Origin: Candidatus Defluviibacterium haderslevense | GTDB lineage: Bacteria > Bacteroidota > Bacteroidia > Chitinophagales > Saprospiraceae | Direction: 5' to 3' | Assembly: GCA_016712225.1 (NCBI GenBank) | Contig: JADJRL010000003.1 | Coordinates: 703,001-767,000, forward strand | Length of the DNA: 64,000 bases | Part shown: positions 1-9,142 of the stretch, piece after piece | Numbering within the stretch: position 1 is the first letter of the stretch | How the letters are laid out: each line of letters starts with the position of its first letter | Made by a program: the position numbers and the translations under genes | Notes under the pieces: generated by a model | Told to the model about the DNA's origin: nothing | Seen by the model: only the letters and a program-made list of their open reading frames with translations | Databases searched by the model: none

Positions 1-96
1 ATTAGAACGCGGCTAAGGTAGGGGTTTTTTGGGTATAGATATGTAAAAACTTATATATAAGTATAATTTATAATATAAATATTGTTTCTTTGTATA

Positions 97-663
97 ATGA
101 AATGGATATTATCACCAATAATTGTTGTCCTTTTGAGTATTAGCGGGACTTTTGCTCAAAGTGGAGCAGTACTTTCTGTGGGTTTAAGCCTAATGGATTC
201 GCAAAATCCTAAAGTTACCAAGAGTGGACAACATCATAACGGCTGGCATGCATCATTAACAGCTCGTTTTGGACCTGATTTTTGGTATCTAAGAACAGGA
301 CTGGAACTTCACAAGATATCCTTGAGTTCATCCAACACCATCGAATTATTTCAAGACATTCCTCACACCTATATGCTAAAGATTCCTGTTCAAATTGGTG
401 CACGGCTCATCAAGACCGATTTATTCAAATTAAGGTTAGCTGCAGGTGGACAAGTTAGTTATATCTCTGTCATTCAGGATAATGATCAAAATCTGAATCA
501 TAACACCATGAGTGATTTGCAATTCGGAATTTTGGGAACTATTGGAATAGATCTGAATAACTTCACCTTAGATCTCAGTTATGAAAAAGGCATTACTGAA
601 CTCTATACTGATACTGGTTTTGAAGCTAATTATTGGATCATGTCTGCTGGTTTTTTCTTTTAA
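97..663 (+). CDS. Outer-membrane beta-barrel protein (PorT-like)
   Basis: This is a small secreted barrel of 188 residues. The first 21 residues form a typical signal peptide (MKWILSPII... ending GTFAQ). The rest alternates polar and hydrophobic residues in short strands and ends in SAGFFF, an aromatic C-terminus typical of outer-membrane barrels. I chose the ATG at 97 over an in-frame TTG at 82 because it gives a compact signal peptide. Size and pattern resemble the Bacteroidota 'outer membrane protein beta-barrel domain' family. Its ligand or role is unknown. It stands alone, about 55 bases before the OsmC-like gene. Confidence 0.7.
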   Translation: MKWILSPIIVVLLSISGTFAQSGAVLSVGLSLMDSQNPKVTKSGQHHNGWHASLTARFGPDFWYLRTGLELHKISLSSSNTIELFQDIPHTYMLKIPVQIGARLIKTDLFKLRLAAGGQVSYISVIQDNDQNLNHNTMSDLQFGILGTIGIDLNNFTLDLSYEKGITELYTDTGFEANYWIMSAGFFF

Positions 664-719
664 ATAATTTACTTATTCTTAATATTCATTTTTTGAAACG
701 TATTAAAACTTAGCTTCCT

Positions 720-1115
720 ATGCATACCCATGTTACAGCCTCAATCCAAACAGAAAATTACAAAACAATAATCAAGTCAGAACTCAATGAACTGATATCA
801 GATGAAGCAGTCTCTGTAGGTGGCGGTGGGACCGGATTCAATCCACATGAACTTTTGGCTGCGTCACTTGCCTCTTGTACATGTATCACACTTCGAATGT
901 ATGCAGAACGCAAACAATGGCCTATTGAAAAAATTGATGTTCAGGTTTCTATTTCAAAAGATAAAGTTTTAGCTTCTACTCACTTTGAGCGAAGTATAAC
1001 AGTACATGGTCATTTAAGTGATGAACAACGTGATCGTTTACTAGAGATTGCTAATGTATGTCCAATACATAAAACACTCAGTAATGGCATTTATATTAAT
1101 ACATCGATTTCATAA
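720..1115 (+). CDS. OsmC family protein
   Basis: OsmC/Ohr proteins are small dimeric thiol peroxidases or related proteins that act on organic hydroperoxides in the cytoplasm. This 131-residue protein has the family layout: an N-terminal beta strand region, a glycine-rich turn (SVGGGGTGFNPHELLAAS), the first conserved cysteine region in SLASCTCITL (about residues 51-60), and the second conserved cysteine in NVCPIHKTL near residue 120. An extra Cys sits two residues from the first. Length is normal for the YhfA/OsmC-like branch. There is no signal peptide. Neighbours give no pathway context. Confidence 0.85.
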   Translation: MHTHVTASIQTENYKTIIKSELNELISDEAVSVGGGGTGFNPHELLAASLASCTCITLRMYAERKQWPIEKIDVQVSISKDKVLASTHFERSITVHGHLSDEQRDRLLEIANVCPIHKTLSNGIYINTSIS

Positions 1116-1142
1116 AATTAGAGATTTCATGTCTTCCAAATT

Positions 1143-1817
1143 ATGCGATTTAATACAATAAATTTGACCATTCAAATTGTAGATAATCAAATAAAAGTCA
1201 TTTCTACTGTAATTGGAATATTGGCATTCATTTGGTTTCTTCCAGATTCCATCATTGCGCAAAAGATAAAATATTTTGATGAAGAAAATATTGAAATCTC
1301 TAAAAAACAATATAATCATAAACTGAATTCAAAAAACTATTTAGAAATTCCTGGAGACTCAATCCATTGCATAAAATTGATAGCAAGAGCTCAAAGTGGT
1401 CAAATAGAAAATATTGCATTGTTATATCATACTTTTGAAGTCGAATTAAAACAAAAATTAGATTATAAAAAACCGCTCATTATCATATACTATCCCGGGA
1501 AAGATGCATGTAATTCAAATGGCTCACAAAATGTTGAGTATTTTGAAAAATGGTATGAAGAACTCGAATCAGGTGTATTTCAAATTACTCAGACAAAACC
1601 GATTTACATTTACAAAAAAGATGATGCCATAGAAAAATATGGCAAGCACATGGTGTGGTATAAAGACCCTTTGAATATTATTGAAAAAACTTTTTTTAAA
1701 TACTCATATCCTTGCAACAGTTTTGTTGTCATTTCTCAACAAGGACAATTTGAAAGCTATTTTGGAGAATTTCCAAAAGAATATGTGTGGAAGGCATGTC
1801 AATTTTTAAAAAATTGA
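1143..1817 (+). CDS. Hypothetical exported protein, possibly thioredoxin-like
   Basis: I do not recognise this 224-residue protein with confidence. A hydrophobic segment around residues 20-40 (ISTVIGILAFIWFL...SIIAQ) looks like a signal peptide with a long n-region. The middle has a strand (KPLIIIYYPG) followed by KDACNSNGSQN and a helix, then a C-terminal strand pair (NSFVVISQQGQFESYFG) that looks like the second half of a thioredoxin fold. There is no CxxC motif, so any redox role is doubtful. The start at 1143 is the only reasonable ATG. It begins 28 bases after the OsmC-like gene and may be cotranscribed with it. Confidence 0.5.
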   Translation: MRFNTINLTIQIVDNQIKVISTVIGILAFIWFLPDSIIAQKIKYFDEENIEISKKQYNHKLNSKNYLEIPGDSIHCIKLIARAQSGQIENIALLYHTFEVELKQKLDYKKPLIIIYYPGKDACNSNGSQNVEYFEKWYEELESGVFQITQTKPIYIYKKDDAIEKYGKHMVWYKDPLNIIEKTFFKYSYPCNSFVVISQQGQFESYFGEFPKEYVWKACQFLKN

Positions 1818-1950
1818 TGCATTATTCGTAAAACAATTATTGCTTAGTTCTGTTGATCAATAAAAAATGTTTTAGATATTTCTTTAAATAACCTTTATTA
1901 TTGGAAGTACTGAATTTATAATATTTCAATTCCATTTCATTCCATTTAAC

Positions 1951-2667
1951 ATGTTACAATATACTTTACATAAAGCAGAAACCAGAGGGGATGCCAATCA
2001 TGGATGGCTACACAGCAAACACACATTCAGTTTTGCCAACTATTATGATGCTAACAGAATGCATTTTGGAGTTTTACGTGTATTAAACGATGATACGGTA
2101 TCAGCAGGAATGGGATTCGGAACCCATTCACATAACAATATGGAAATCATAAGTATTCCATTGGAAGGTGATCTTGAACACAAGGATAGTATGGGTAACA
2201 CAACTGTAATCCGTAAAGGCGACATACAAATCATGAGTGCCGGAACAGGCATTCAGCATAGTGAATACAATAAAAACAAGGATGCTGAAGTTAAATTTTT
2301 ACAAATTTGGATTATACCCAATAAAAAAAATGTTACACCTCGATATGATCAAATCACTTTAAATCCCCTAGACAGAAAAAACCAGTTACAACAAATTATT
2401 TCTCCAAATCCAAATGATGCCGGAATATGGATTCATCAGAATGCATGGTTTTATCTTGCAGATTTTGATACTGATTTTAGCCTAAGCTATTCCATAAAAT
2501 CTAAAGAAAATGGATTGTATATTTTTATCTTAAATGGCCAAATACAAATTAATGATTTGACACTTCATTCGAGAGATGGGCTTGGAATTTGGGATACAGA
2601 TCAAATAGACATTAATGTCACCGCTAACACCTCGTTTTTATTAATGGACTTACCCATGAACTTATAA
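1951..2667 (+). CDS. Pirin family protein (YhhW-like bicupin)
   Basis: Pirin-like proteins are cupins that bind one metal ion; some members such as E. coli YhhW have quercetin 2,3-dioxygenase activity in vitro. This 238-residue protein has the N-terminal hallmark HGWLHSKHTFSFANYYD (residues 17-33), the metal site H59 and H61 in FGTHSHNNMEI, and H103 and E105 in GTGIQHSEYN, matching the YhhW ligands with a two-residue shift. The C-terminal cupin (about 150-238) is more divergent. The physiological substrate is unknown. Its stop codon lies only two bases before the start of the nitroreductase, so the two are probably translated together. Confidence 0.9.
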   Translation: MLQYTLHKAETRGDANHGWLHSKHTFSFANYYDANRMHFGVLRVLNDDTVSAGMGFGTHSHNNMEIISIPLEGDLEHKDSMGNTTVIRKGDIQIMSAGTGIQHSEYNKNKDAEVKFLQIWIIPNKKNVTPRYDQITLNPLDRKNQLQQIISPNPNDAGIWIHQNAWFYLADFDTDFSLSYSIKSKENGLYIFILNGQIQINDLTLHSRDGLGIWDTDQIDINVTANTSFLLMDLPMNL

Positions 2668-2669
2668 AT

Positions 2670-3248
2670 ATGAATTCTATTAAAATACCTATAACCGAAT
2701 TTCCTGTTCTTGACATCATCAAAAACAGATGGAGTGCAAGAGCATTCGCTCCAGAAATAATTACGGATACCCAAATTGATACTTTGCTGGAAGCTGCAAG
2801 CTGGGCAGCAAGTGCTAATAACGAACAACCCTGGCAATATATTTATGCCCACAGAGGAAGTGAAGGATTTAAACAAATATGGAATTGTTTGATGCCCGGG
2901 AACCAACCTTGGGCCATTCATGCAGGTACATTTGTAGTTTCAATGGCTCGCACAACATTCCATTCCAATCAGAAAGTTAATTTTTTAGCCCATCATGATT
3001 TAGGTATGGCCAATGCTCATTTATTGCTTCAAGCTAGATCTATGGATATTTATTCACATCCGATGGCCGGTTTTGATAAAATCAAACTAAGAGAAACCCT
3101 AAACATTGAAGAACTCCTTGATCCGGTGTGCATTATTGCTCTGGGCTATCTGTCAAATGCAGAAACCCTTGAAGAACCCTTCAAAACAAGAGAATTGACT
3201 CCTCGTACCCGAAACGCCGTTTCACAATTTGCGACCAAAATAAAATAA
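2670..3248 (+). CDS. Nitroreductase family protein
   Basis: This protein is probably an FMN-dependent NAD(P)H oxidoreductase of the cytoplasm, acting on nitro compounds, quinones or similar acceptors. The 192-residue sequence opens with the family signature: RWSARAF (FMN phosphate binding, about residues 17-23), then AASWAASANNEQPW (about 45-58). It ends with a helix-strand region VCIIALGYLSNAETLEEPFK typical of the family. Length is normal. The start lies two bases after the pirin stop. A pirin and a nitroreductase both suggest oxidation of aromatic or quinone-like compounds, but no substrate can be read from the sequence. Confidence 0.88.
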   Translation: MNSIKIPITEFPVLDIIKNRWSARAFAPEIITDTQIDTLLEAASWAASANNEQPWQYIYAHRGSEGFKQIWNCLMPGNQPWAIHAGTFVVSMARTTFHSNQKVNFLAHHDLGMANAHLLLQARSMDIYSHPMAGFDKIKLRETLNIEELLDPVCIIALGYLSNAETLEEPFKTRELTPRTRNAVSQFATKIK

Positions 3249-3432
3249 ATAAAAAATTTATATCTATTTAATACAAAGTCATGAATTTCGCCGTCACGTT
3301 TTAACATAAAATAAAATCACTGGCAAGGAAATAATCGTAATTTTTTAATACAATTATATTTCCATTTGGAGTATATTCCTTATTTTGCAATGGCATATCA
3401 AGATATATAGATCCTTAAATATTCCGTTGAAT

Positions 3433-5376
3433 ATGAAATTCTTTTTTTGCAGTCTTTTTATTTTTTTTTCAGATGTTCTTTGCGCTCAGCAAAGATATAA
3501 AGCGGACTCCTTATTGCAGGTTTTAGAGCACACAACTGGCACTGATCGAGTAGAGACATTACGTCATTTGAGTCGGGCCTATATTGGAGCAGACAAAGTA
3601 AAATCCTTGGAATATGCTAGAGAATCCGTTGTAGAAGCAGAAAAACTGAACAATGACACCTTTTTGGTAAGAAGTTTAAATAACTTATCCGGAGCTCTTC
3701 AACATGCAGGAGAACGTCAAAAAAGTCTTCAATACATAGATAGGGGTATTGAAATCACTCGAAAAAATGGAAATAAAGTACAATTAGTGGAATGTTTAGG
3801 ATTTAAAGCTACCGCTTACGGTGGAATGAAACAAATTGTTAAAGCCTTACCTTATGCACAAGAAGCACTTAAGATTTCTGAGGAAATAAAAGATTCTGTA
3901 GGTATGTTAGATGCCTTAGAAATTATAGCTGCTGCATATAAAGATTTACATCAATATGAAGAAGCTATCAAAGTATATCAACAAGAAATTGATTTACTCC
4001 AATTTCTTCCAACACGTCTTTTTGAATATGGTCGTGTAAGTGTTAATTTAGGTGAAGTTTATGTTAGTCAAAAGCGATACAATGAGGCCATTTCGAATTT
4101 CGTTAAAGGAAAAGAATATTTTTCAAAATTCAAATACCCTTCAGGTGTTTTATTTGCTAATGCTGCTTTGGCTGGCACATATATGAAAAGCAACCATTTC
4201 AATGAAGCCCAAAATACTTTTAAAGAAATTTTAGAAATGAACAAATCAGTTCAAGACCCTGAATTAAGCTGTGTGTCATTGAATGGTTTGGGAATATTAG
4301 AAATGCAGCATCAGCATTATGATGAAGCTTTTAATTACTTTAAACAAGCAGAAAAAATATCTAAAAATTCAAGTTTACCAGCTATTTTAAAAGAAGTGTA
4401 TAGTAATTTGAATGATTTAAGTTGTTTAACAGGCGATTATGAAAAAGCAAAAACTTATAAAGAATTATCTAAATCCTATGAGGATACCATACTGAACAAA
4501 AACGTTTTGGACCAAATAAGCGAATATCAAGTTCAATATGAAACTGCTCAAAAAGAAAAAGAAATTGCAGAAAAGAAATTACAAATCAGTGCTCAACAAT
4601 CAGAAATATTTAAAAAAAATACGATAAATTATAGTTTACTTGCGAGCCTAATTGCCTTTGTTGTTCTAGCATGGTTGTTTTATAATCGATTCCGATTGCG
4701 TAAAAAAGCAGAATTAGATGCTGCAATTATTCAAGAACAACGACAAGGATTAAATGCCGTCATTGAAGCCCAGGAAAATGAACGCAAACGAATCGCTAAA
4801 GATCTTCACGATAGTATAGCACAGGAACTTGTTGCATTGAAATTGGGTTTTACTAAATTAAGAAACAGAATTGAAGGTCATGCACCTACCGAAGCTGCAC
4901 TTATGTTAGAACTTGAAAATCAGTTAAACAATTCCTGTACTGAGGTTCGGAACATTTCACACATAATGATGCCCCCTGCATTGGAACAAGCCGGTTTAAT
5001 TTCTGCATTGGAGACCTTACTTCATAATGTTATGCAACATTCTAATATTAAGGCTCAAATTGAATTGGGTGTATTGCCTTCTAATCTGGATAAAAAAATA
5101 GAAACCGGATTATATCGCATTGTACAAGAATTATTAAATAATGTTATTAAACATGCTCAGGCAAATCATTTAATGTTGCAGTTCTATCAAGCCAATCAAA
5201 ATCTCATCATGCGTTTAGAGGACGATGGCATTGGTTTTGATTATCATCATGAAAGGAATAAGGGCAGTATGGGCTTGTTGAATATTCTTAGTCGGGTTAT
5301 TACGCTGGGCGGGACATTTAATACAGAACCTGCAGAACCCCATGGGACTATATCTACGATTAGAATTCCACTATAA
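3433..5376 (+). CDS. TPR-containing sensor histidine kinase (HisKA_3/NarX type)
   Basis: This is a membrane sensor kinase that pairs with the response regulator just downstream. From the ATG at 3433 it has 647 residues: a signal peptide (MKFFFCSLFIFFSDVLCAQ), a periplasmic array of TPR-like helix pairs over roughly residues 20-370, a coiled coil, one membrane segment near 400-420 (YSLLASLIAFVVLAWLFY), a HisKA_3 domain with the phospho-acceptor His in AKDLHDSIAQE (residue 459 from this start), and an HATPase domain with NNVIKHA (N box) and EDDGIGFD (G1). An in-frame TTG at 3385 would add 16 residues and spoil the signal peptide. The regulator starts nine bases after the stop. The signal sensed is unknown. 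Confidence 0.92.
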   Translation: MKFFFCSLFIFFSDVLCAQQRYKADSLLQVLEHTTGTDRVETLRHLSRAYIGADKVKSLEYARESVVEAEKLNNDTFLVRSLNNLSGALQHAGERQKSLQYIDRGIEITRKNGNKVQLVECLGFKATAYGGMKQIVKALPYAQEALKISEEIKDSVGMLDALEIIAAAYKDLHQYEEAIKVYQQEIDLLQFLPTRLFEYGRVSVNLGEVYVSQKRYNEAISNFVKGKEYFSKFKYPSGVLFANAALAGTYMKSNHFNEAQNTFKEILEMNKSVQDPELSCVSLNGLGILEMQHQHYDEAFNYFKQAEKISKNSSLPAILKEVYSNLNDLSCLTGDYEKAKTYKELSKSYEDTILNKNVLDQISEYQVQYETAQKEKEIAEKKLQISAQQSEIFKKNTINYSLLASLIAFVVLAWLFYNRFRLRKKAELDAAIIQEQRQGLNAVIEAQENERKRIAKDLHDSIAQELVALKLGFTKLRNRIEGHAPTEAALMLELENQLNNSCTEVRNISHIMMPPALEQAGLISALETLLHNVMQHSNIKAQIELGVLPSNLDKKIETGLYRIVQELLNNVIKHAQANHLMLQFYQANQNLIMRLEDDGIGFDYHHERNKGSMGLLNILSRVITLGGTFNTEPAEPHGTISTIRIPL

Positions 5377-5385
5377 TATGAATCC

Positions 5386-6024
5386 ATGCAATCCAAAATT
5401 AAATTAATTTTAGTTGATGATCATTTGTTAGTCAGAGAAGGGTTTAAATCTTTGCTTACTGATATGGATTTTGTAGAACTTATAGGAGAAGCTGCTGATG
5501 GAAAACAAGCTTTACAATTATTGCGTAATGGATTGAGGCCTCAAATTATATTGATGGATGTTGAAATGCCTGTAATGGGAGGACTTGAAACAACTGAGAT
5601 TATTTCAAAAGATTATTTTGGTATTAAAGTCATCATGCTTTCTATGGTCAATAACAAAGATATCATCCAAAATTGTATAGAAAAAGGTGCCAAAGGATAT
5701 TTATTTAAAAATGCATCAATGTCAGAACTTGGAGACGCTATTCGAAAAGTTGCAGATGGCGGTCATTATTTTTCTGAAGAAGTAACACTTACCTTACTTA
5801 GTAAATCAACTTCCTTTGAAGATTCAGCATTATATCAATTGTCTCCTCGGGAGATTGAAATTTTAAAACTCGTGGCTGGAGGGTATTCCAGCACAGAAAT
5901 TGGACAACAATTATTTATCAGTCCAAGGACTGTCGATACCCATCGCAACAATATTATCCAAAAACTTCAGGTAAATGGGGTTGCAGGATTGGTTCGATTT
6001 GCCATTAAAGCTAAATTGGTGTAA
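5386..6024 (+). CDS. NarL/FixJ-family response regulator
   Basis: This is a DNA-binding partner of the upstream TPR kinase. The receiver domain (residues 1-120) has the acidic pair D11/D12, phospho-acceptor D58 in ILMDVEMP, and the conserved Lys in KGYLFKNAS. The C-terminal LuxR-type helix-turn-helix (about 148-210) shows LSPREIEILKLVAGG and ISPRTVDTHRNNI. All key residues are present, so the protein should be functional. It ends 85 bases before an imperfect 18-base near-palindrome at 6109 that recurs at 9081. That makes the papain-like gene and the SnoaL-like gene candidate targets, which is inference only. Confidence 0.93.
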   Translation: MQSKIKLILVDDHLLVREGFKSLLTDMDFVELIGEAADGKQALQLLRNGLRPQIILMDVEMPVMGGLETTEIISKDYFGIKVIMLSMVNNKDIIQNCIEKGAKGYLFKNASMSELGDAIRKVADGGHYFSEEVTLTLLSKSTSFEDSALYQLSPREIEILKLVAGGYSSTEIGQQLFISPRTVDTHRNNIIQKLQVNGVAGLVRFAIKAKLV

Positions 6025-6108
6025 AAATTTAAAAAATAAAGGAAAGTTAGCTTTTTCTAACTAAAAAAACTAACTTGCTACCCCAATCCAGTGCACATAT
6101 TTTAACTT

Positions 6109-6147
6109 TACGTAGATCTTTGTAGTAAATTACAAAGATTTACGGAT
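6109..6147 (+). promoter_or_regulatory. Upstream repeat element, copy 1 (candidate operator)
   Basis: The motif TACGTAGATCTTTGTAGT at 6109-6126 recurs at 9081 with one change (T to A). Here it is followed by TTACAAAGATTTACGGAT, which pairs with the first part to give an inverted repeat (ATCTTTGTA / TACAAAGAT). Both copies lie 61-62 bases upstream of a TTTG-type promoter box and 150-160 bases upstream of a start codon. That regular spacing suggests an activator site. The nearby NarL-type regulator is the obvious candidate binder, but this is unproven. Confidence 0.55.
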
Positions 6148-6153
6148 ACTACA

Positions 6154-6177
6154 TTGAATTATTAAAGCTCAACTTTG
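6154..6177 (+). promoter_or_regulatory. Candidate promoter of the papain-like lipoprotein gene
   Basis: CAACTTTG at 6170-6177 differs by one base from the Bacteroidota -7 box TAnnTTTG, with a TTG at 6154-6156 upstream. The spacing is shorter than the usual consensus, so the -33 part is weak. The sequence after the box (GCATCGTAATCAAATTT) aligns with the one before the SnoaL-like gene, which supports a shared promoter. Confidence 0.4.
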
Positions 6178-6267
6178 CATCGTAATCAAATTTGTAATTT
6201 TCGATTTATGATTACATCACATGTTTAAACTTTATCATTCATTAAAAAAACCATTAAAACTATTATT

Positions 6268-7899
6268 ATGAAAAATTTACTTTACTTCACTTTATTCTTA
6301 TTCATCTTTTCCTGTAAGGAAGAGGATGTTATTGATAACGGCCCTGGGAATAATCCATATACCTTTGGTTGGGATGGTAACGATGATGCTTCCAAAGTAC
6401 CTTCAAAAGTTGTTTTTGGAAATGGTAATTCTAACCTACCAAAATCCGTTGATTTAACCAGCAAATTTCCTCCAATTGGAGATCAAGGGCAATATGGAAC
6501 TTGTGTTGGTTGGGCTACTGCCTATAATGTTAAAACAGCGATTAATGGCATAGATAATAATTATTCAACTAATGACCTTAAAGATTCAAGAAATCAATTT
6601 AGTCCTAAGGATTTGTTTGTATCTATAGATAATAATCTAAAAGGCGCTAATTGTAATGGTACTGGTTTTGACAACGCTTTAGATCTCATACAAAACAGAG
6701 GAGTTGCTACATTAGCTACAGTTCCTTATACCAATTTAGGTAATTGTGATAAAAGTCAGGTGCAGTCATCTTGGACAGCAGAAGCTGCATCCAATAAAAT
6801 AAAGTACTATAGAAAGGTAGATCCAAAAGTGAATACCATAAAGGAACAGCTGGCAAATAATGTCCCGATTATTTTAGGAGCGAAACTAAGTGATAATTTT
6901 ATGTCTTGGAATTCAGATGAGGTGATCTCATCCAATACAACCTACAATAATACGGGTCAGCATGCCTATCATGCATTAGCTATTTTAGGTTATGATGACG
7001 ACAAAGGTCCAAATGGTGCATTCAAAGTAGTGAATTCATGGGGACAAACATGGGGTAGCAAAGGGTATATTTGGGTCGATTATAATTTCATGGTTAATGA
7101 TTTCCAGTTTAATAATAATTTTTACATAGCAGCAAATGAAAAAGGTGATGGCAAAAAACCAGATCCTAATCCAGGCGGTAGCAGTGCTGACCTTGCGGGT
7201 TGGATTTTTTCTGATCTATCAGAATATGATAACACCGGCGATCCTCTAGCCCGATCAACAGAATTCAATATTTATAATATTGGAAATTCTAATATATCTC
7301 CTGCAACAGGTTGGAGAATCTATTATATCTATTACAATGCGTATGATGCCGATGATTATGGTGTAATATTTTATGATGAGTTCACGCAGAGCATTCCAAG
7401 TAATACGATATCATGTAATGGAAATAATTGCAAAATTAATTATGTAGTCAATTCCGGAAAAAATCTGGCTGAAGTTCTCTTTGGTATTGGAACATTAGGT
7501 ATTCGTCAGACCTATAAGATGGCTGATATTACAGGCGATTATTATTTGTTATTGTTAGCGGATGGAGATGATGTCATTCAGGAAGACGATGAATTGAATA
7601 ATCTATATTATTCTTCTGATGAACCTATAGAATTTATTGATGGTTACGGAGAATTAAAATCTGGGCCAACACAAAGAACAGATTCCAATAAGAATTTTGA
7701 CTTCCTAAATCCATTAAAGGCAACTTCATCAAATATTGAGCAATGCAAATATCATTCGGCTGTTAATGCCAAGCATAGAAATGCCTATACTCCTGAAGAA
7801 ATTGTACAATTCGTTAAATATCAAAAGAAATCAGGTCAAATAGATCGAATGGTAAAAAGTCTTCCAAAGCAAAACACAAAAATTAATGCTGCTAAATAA
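6268..7899 (+). CDS. Papain-like (C1A) cysteine protease lipoprotein
   Basis: This is a cell-envelope protease of 543 residues. The N-terminus is a lipoprotein signal (MKNLLYFTLFLFIFSC, lipid-modified Cys 16). The C1 peptidase domain spans about residues 55-290: oxyanion Gln in GDQGQYGTC (Q73), catalytic Cys 79, His 235 in AYHALAILGYD and Asn 256 in VVNSWGQTWG. All four active-site residues are present. There is little room for the I29 inhibitor propeptide of plant and animal papains. Residues 300-450 form a beta-rich domain with a CARDB-like look (STEFNIYNIGNSNIS...LAEVLFGIG). The C-terminal 80 residues are charged and unrecognised. A strong terminator follows. The gene sits downstream of the two-component system and a candidate operator. 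Confidence 0.85.
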   Translation: MKNLLYFTLFLFIFSCKEEDVIDNGPGNNPYTFGWDGNDDASKVPSKVVFGNGNSNLPKSVDLTSKFPPIGDQGQYGTCVGWATAYNVKTAINGIDNNYSTNDLKDSRNQFSPKDLFVSIDNNLKGANCNGTGFDNALDLIQNRGVATLATVPYTNLGNCDKSQVQSSWTAEAASNKIKYYRKVDPKVNTIKEQLANNVPIILGAKLSDNFMSWNSDEVISSNTTYNNTGQHAYHALAILGYDDDKGPNGAFKVVNSWGQTWGSKGYIWVDYNFMVNDFQFNNNFYIAANEKGDGKKPDPNPGGSSADLAGWIFSDLSEYDNTGDPLARSTEFNIYNIGNSNISPATGWRIYYIYYNAYDADDYGVIFYDEFTQSIPSNTISCNGNNCKINYVVNSGKNLAEVLFGIGTLGIRQTYKMADITGDYYLLLLADGDDVIQEDDELNNLYYSSDEPIEFIDGYGELKSGPTQRTDSNKNFDFLNPLKATSSNIEQCKYHSAVNAKHRNAYTPEEIVQFVKYQKKSGQIDRMVKSLPKQNTKINAAK

Positions 7900-7917
7900 T
7901 TATTGATGATTATATCT

Positions 7918-7951
7918 GAACCAGGTCAATACGGCCTGGTTCTGTTTTTTT
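7918..7951 (+). terminator. Intrinsic terminator after the papain-like gene
   Basis: The perfect 8-base stem GAACCAGG (7918-7925) / CCTGGTTC (7935-7942) has a 9-base loop and is followed by TG and seven T residues. It lies 18 bases after the stop codon. Confidence 0.9.
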
Positions 7952-7973
7952 ATTCAAAGAAAAAATAACAACA

Positions 7974-8918
7974 ATGACCTTCGACCACAAAAAAAGATTA
8001 CATTGGATACTTGCCCTAACTTCTTTATTTCTTTTGAATTCTTGTCAAGCCCAAAAAAAAAGTAAAATGAATTCCATTTCTGCCAAAGAAATAATAGGAT
8101 TAATTAATAGTCAAAAGCCTGTCAATATTCAAAATAGAACTATACAAGACGACCTTGATTTCACTACCATTTCAAATGCAGACCAAGTCAATGAATCATT
8201 GGACCAATATATTATCAATTCAGGTATGCATTTTTCAAATTGTCGTTTTTTAGGAAAAATTATATTCTTCAAGCAAGAAAAAAACAAAATGATCAGTGGA
8301 AAAATAAATGCCACTATAAGTTTTGTCAATTGTGGTTTTGATGCTGAATTCATGGCTAAATCTTTAGATATATCGGGAATACTTTCCTTCCCTTCATGTA
8401 CTTTTAGTAAATTAGCCAACTTTGAAGACATCAATGCGAATCACGATGTTAATTTTTCAAAATCCATCTTCAATGAAGAAGTGCGTTTCCAAAATGCAGT
8501 ATTCCAAAGAAGACTCAATATGCTGGGATGTGAATTCACCAAAGTGGCAAGTTTTCAGGGATCTAGTTTTAGAGGGGATGCCCAATTGAGTAATATTAAA
8601 TTTTTAGAATATTGCGATTTCGGTATCTGTCAATTTCATGAAAATGTGTTTTTTAATTATTCGATTTTTCAGAAAAAAGCTATATTCAATCAATGTGTTT
8701 TTAATAATCGGGCAGAATGGAATGATACCAAAATGTATCATGTAGAATTTAAGAATACACAATTTAGAGGCTTAGCATCTTTTGTGAACGCTGCTATATC
8801 AGGAAAAGCTATTTGGGATCGTGTTACTTTTTTTACGCAAGCTATTCCTCTGGATCAATGCACCATTCAGAAAGAAAATCTAACGGTAAATGAAGTGGTA
8901 ACAATATATAAAAATTAA
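7974..8918 (+). CDS. Pentapeptide-repeat lipoprotein
   Basis: This 314-residue protein has a lipoprotein signal (ILALTSLFLLNSC, Cys near residue 24). From about residue 75 to 300 it shows tandem five-residue steps with a central aromatic or Leu (for example SFQGSSFRGDAQLSNIKF, AIFNQCVFNNRAEW, VEFKNTQFRGLASF). This is the pattern of a right-handed quadrilateral beta-helix. Such domains are structural and mediate contacts; a function cannot be deduced. The first repeats are longer and spaced by insertions. It starts 23 bases after the terminator that ends the previous gene and so needs its own promoter. No copy of the 6109/9081 element is present before it. Confidence 0.75.
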   Translation: MTFDHKKRLHWILALTSLFLLNSCQAQKKSKMNSISAKEIIGLINSQKPVNIQNRTIQDDLDFTTISNADQVNESLDQYIINSGMHFSNCRFLGKIIFFKQEKNKMISGKINATISFVNCGFDAEFMAKSLDISGILSFPSCTFSKLANFEDINANHDVNFSKSIFNEEVRFQNAVFQRRLNMLGCEFTKVASFQGSSFRGDAQLSNIKFLEYCDFGICQFHENVFFNYSIFQKKAIFNQCVFNNRAEWNDTKMYHVEFKNTQFRGLASFVNAAISGKAIWDRVTFFTQAIPLDQCTIQKENLTVNEVVTIYKN

Positions 8919-9080
8919 TATTGATCAAGCACTAAGTTCAGAACAAATAATCGATAGTTCATCGTATTCAACTACTCTGGTTTGAATACAATGTACAGCG
9001 ACTAATTTACCTATCACTCTTTTCCATAATATCTACTGTCTTGAATATTTCATTTAGTCCGTGTATTTATAAATAAAAAA

Positions 9081-9120
9081 TACGTAGATCTATGTAGTGA
9101 TTTTACACAAACCTACTGAT
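9081..9120 (+). promoter_or_regulatory. Upstream repeat element, copy 2 (candidate operator)
   Basis: TACGTAGATCTATGTAGT at 9081-9098 matches the copy at 6109 in 17 of 18 bases. The first 16 bases are a palindrome apart from one mismatched pair. The following bases (TTACACAAACCTACTGAT) also align with the first copy at a lower level. The element is 62 bases before the CATCTTTG box, against 61 bases in the other copy. Confidence 0.55.
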
Positions 9121-9142
9121 TAATATCCCCTCTTCCTCAGTG

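Noticed and set aside
1..81. Possible tail of an upstream gene or RNA at the left edge
   Set aside because: The GC-rich start (AACGCGGC) is too short to classify and no frame or tRNA arm can be recognised.
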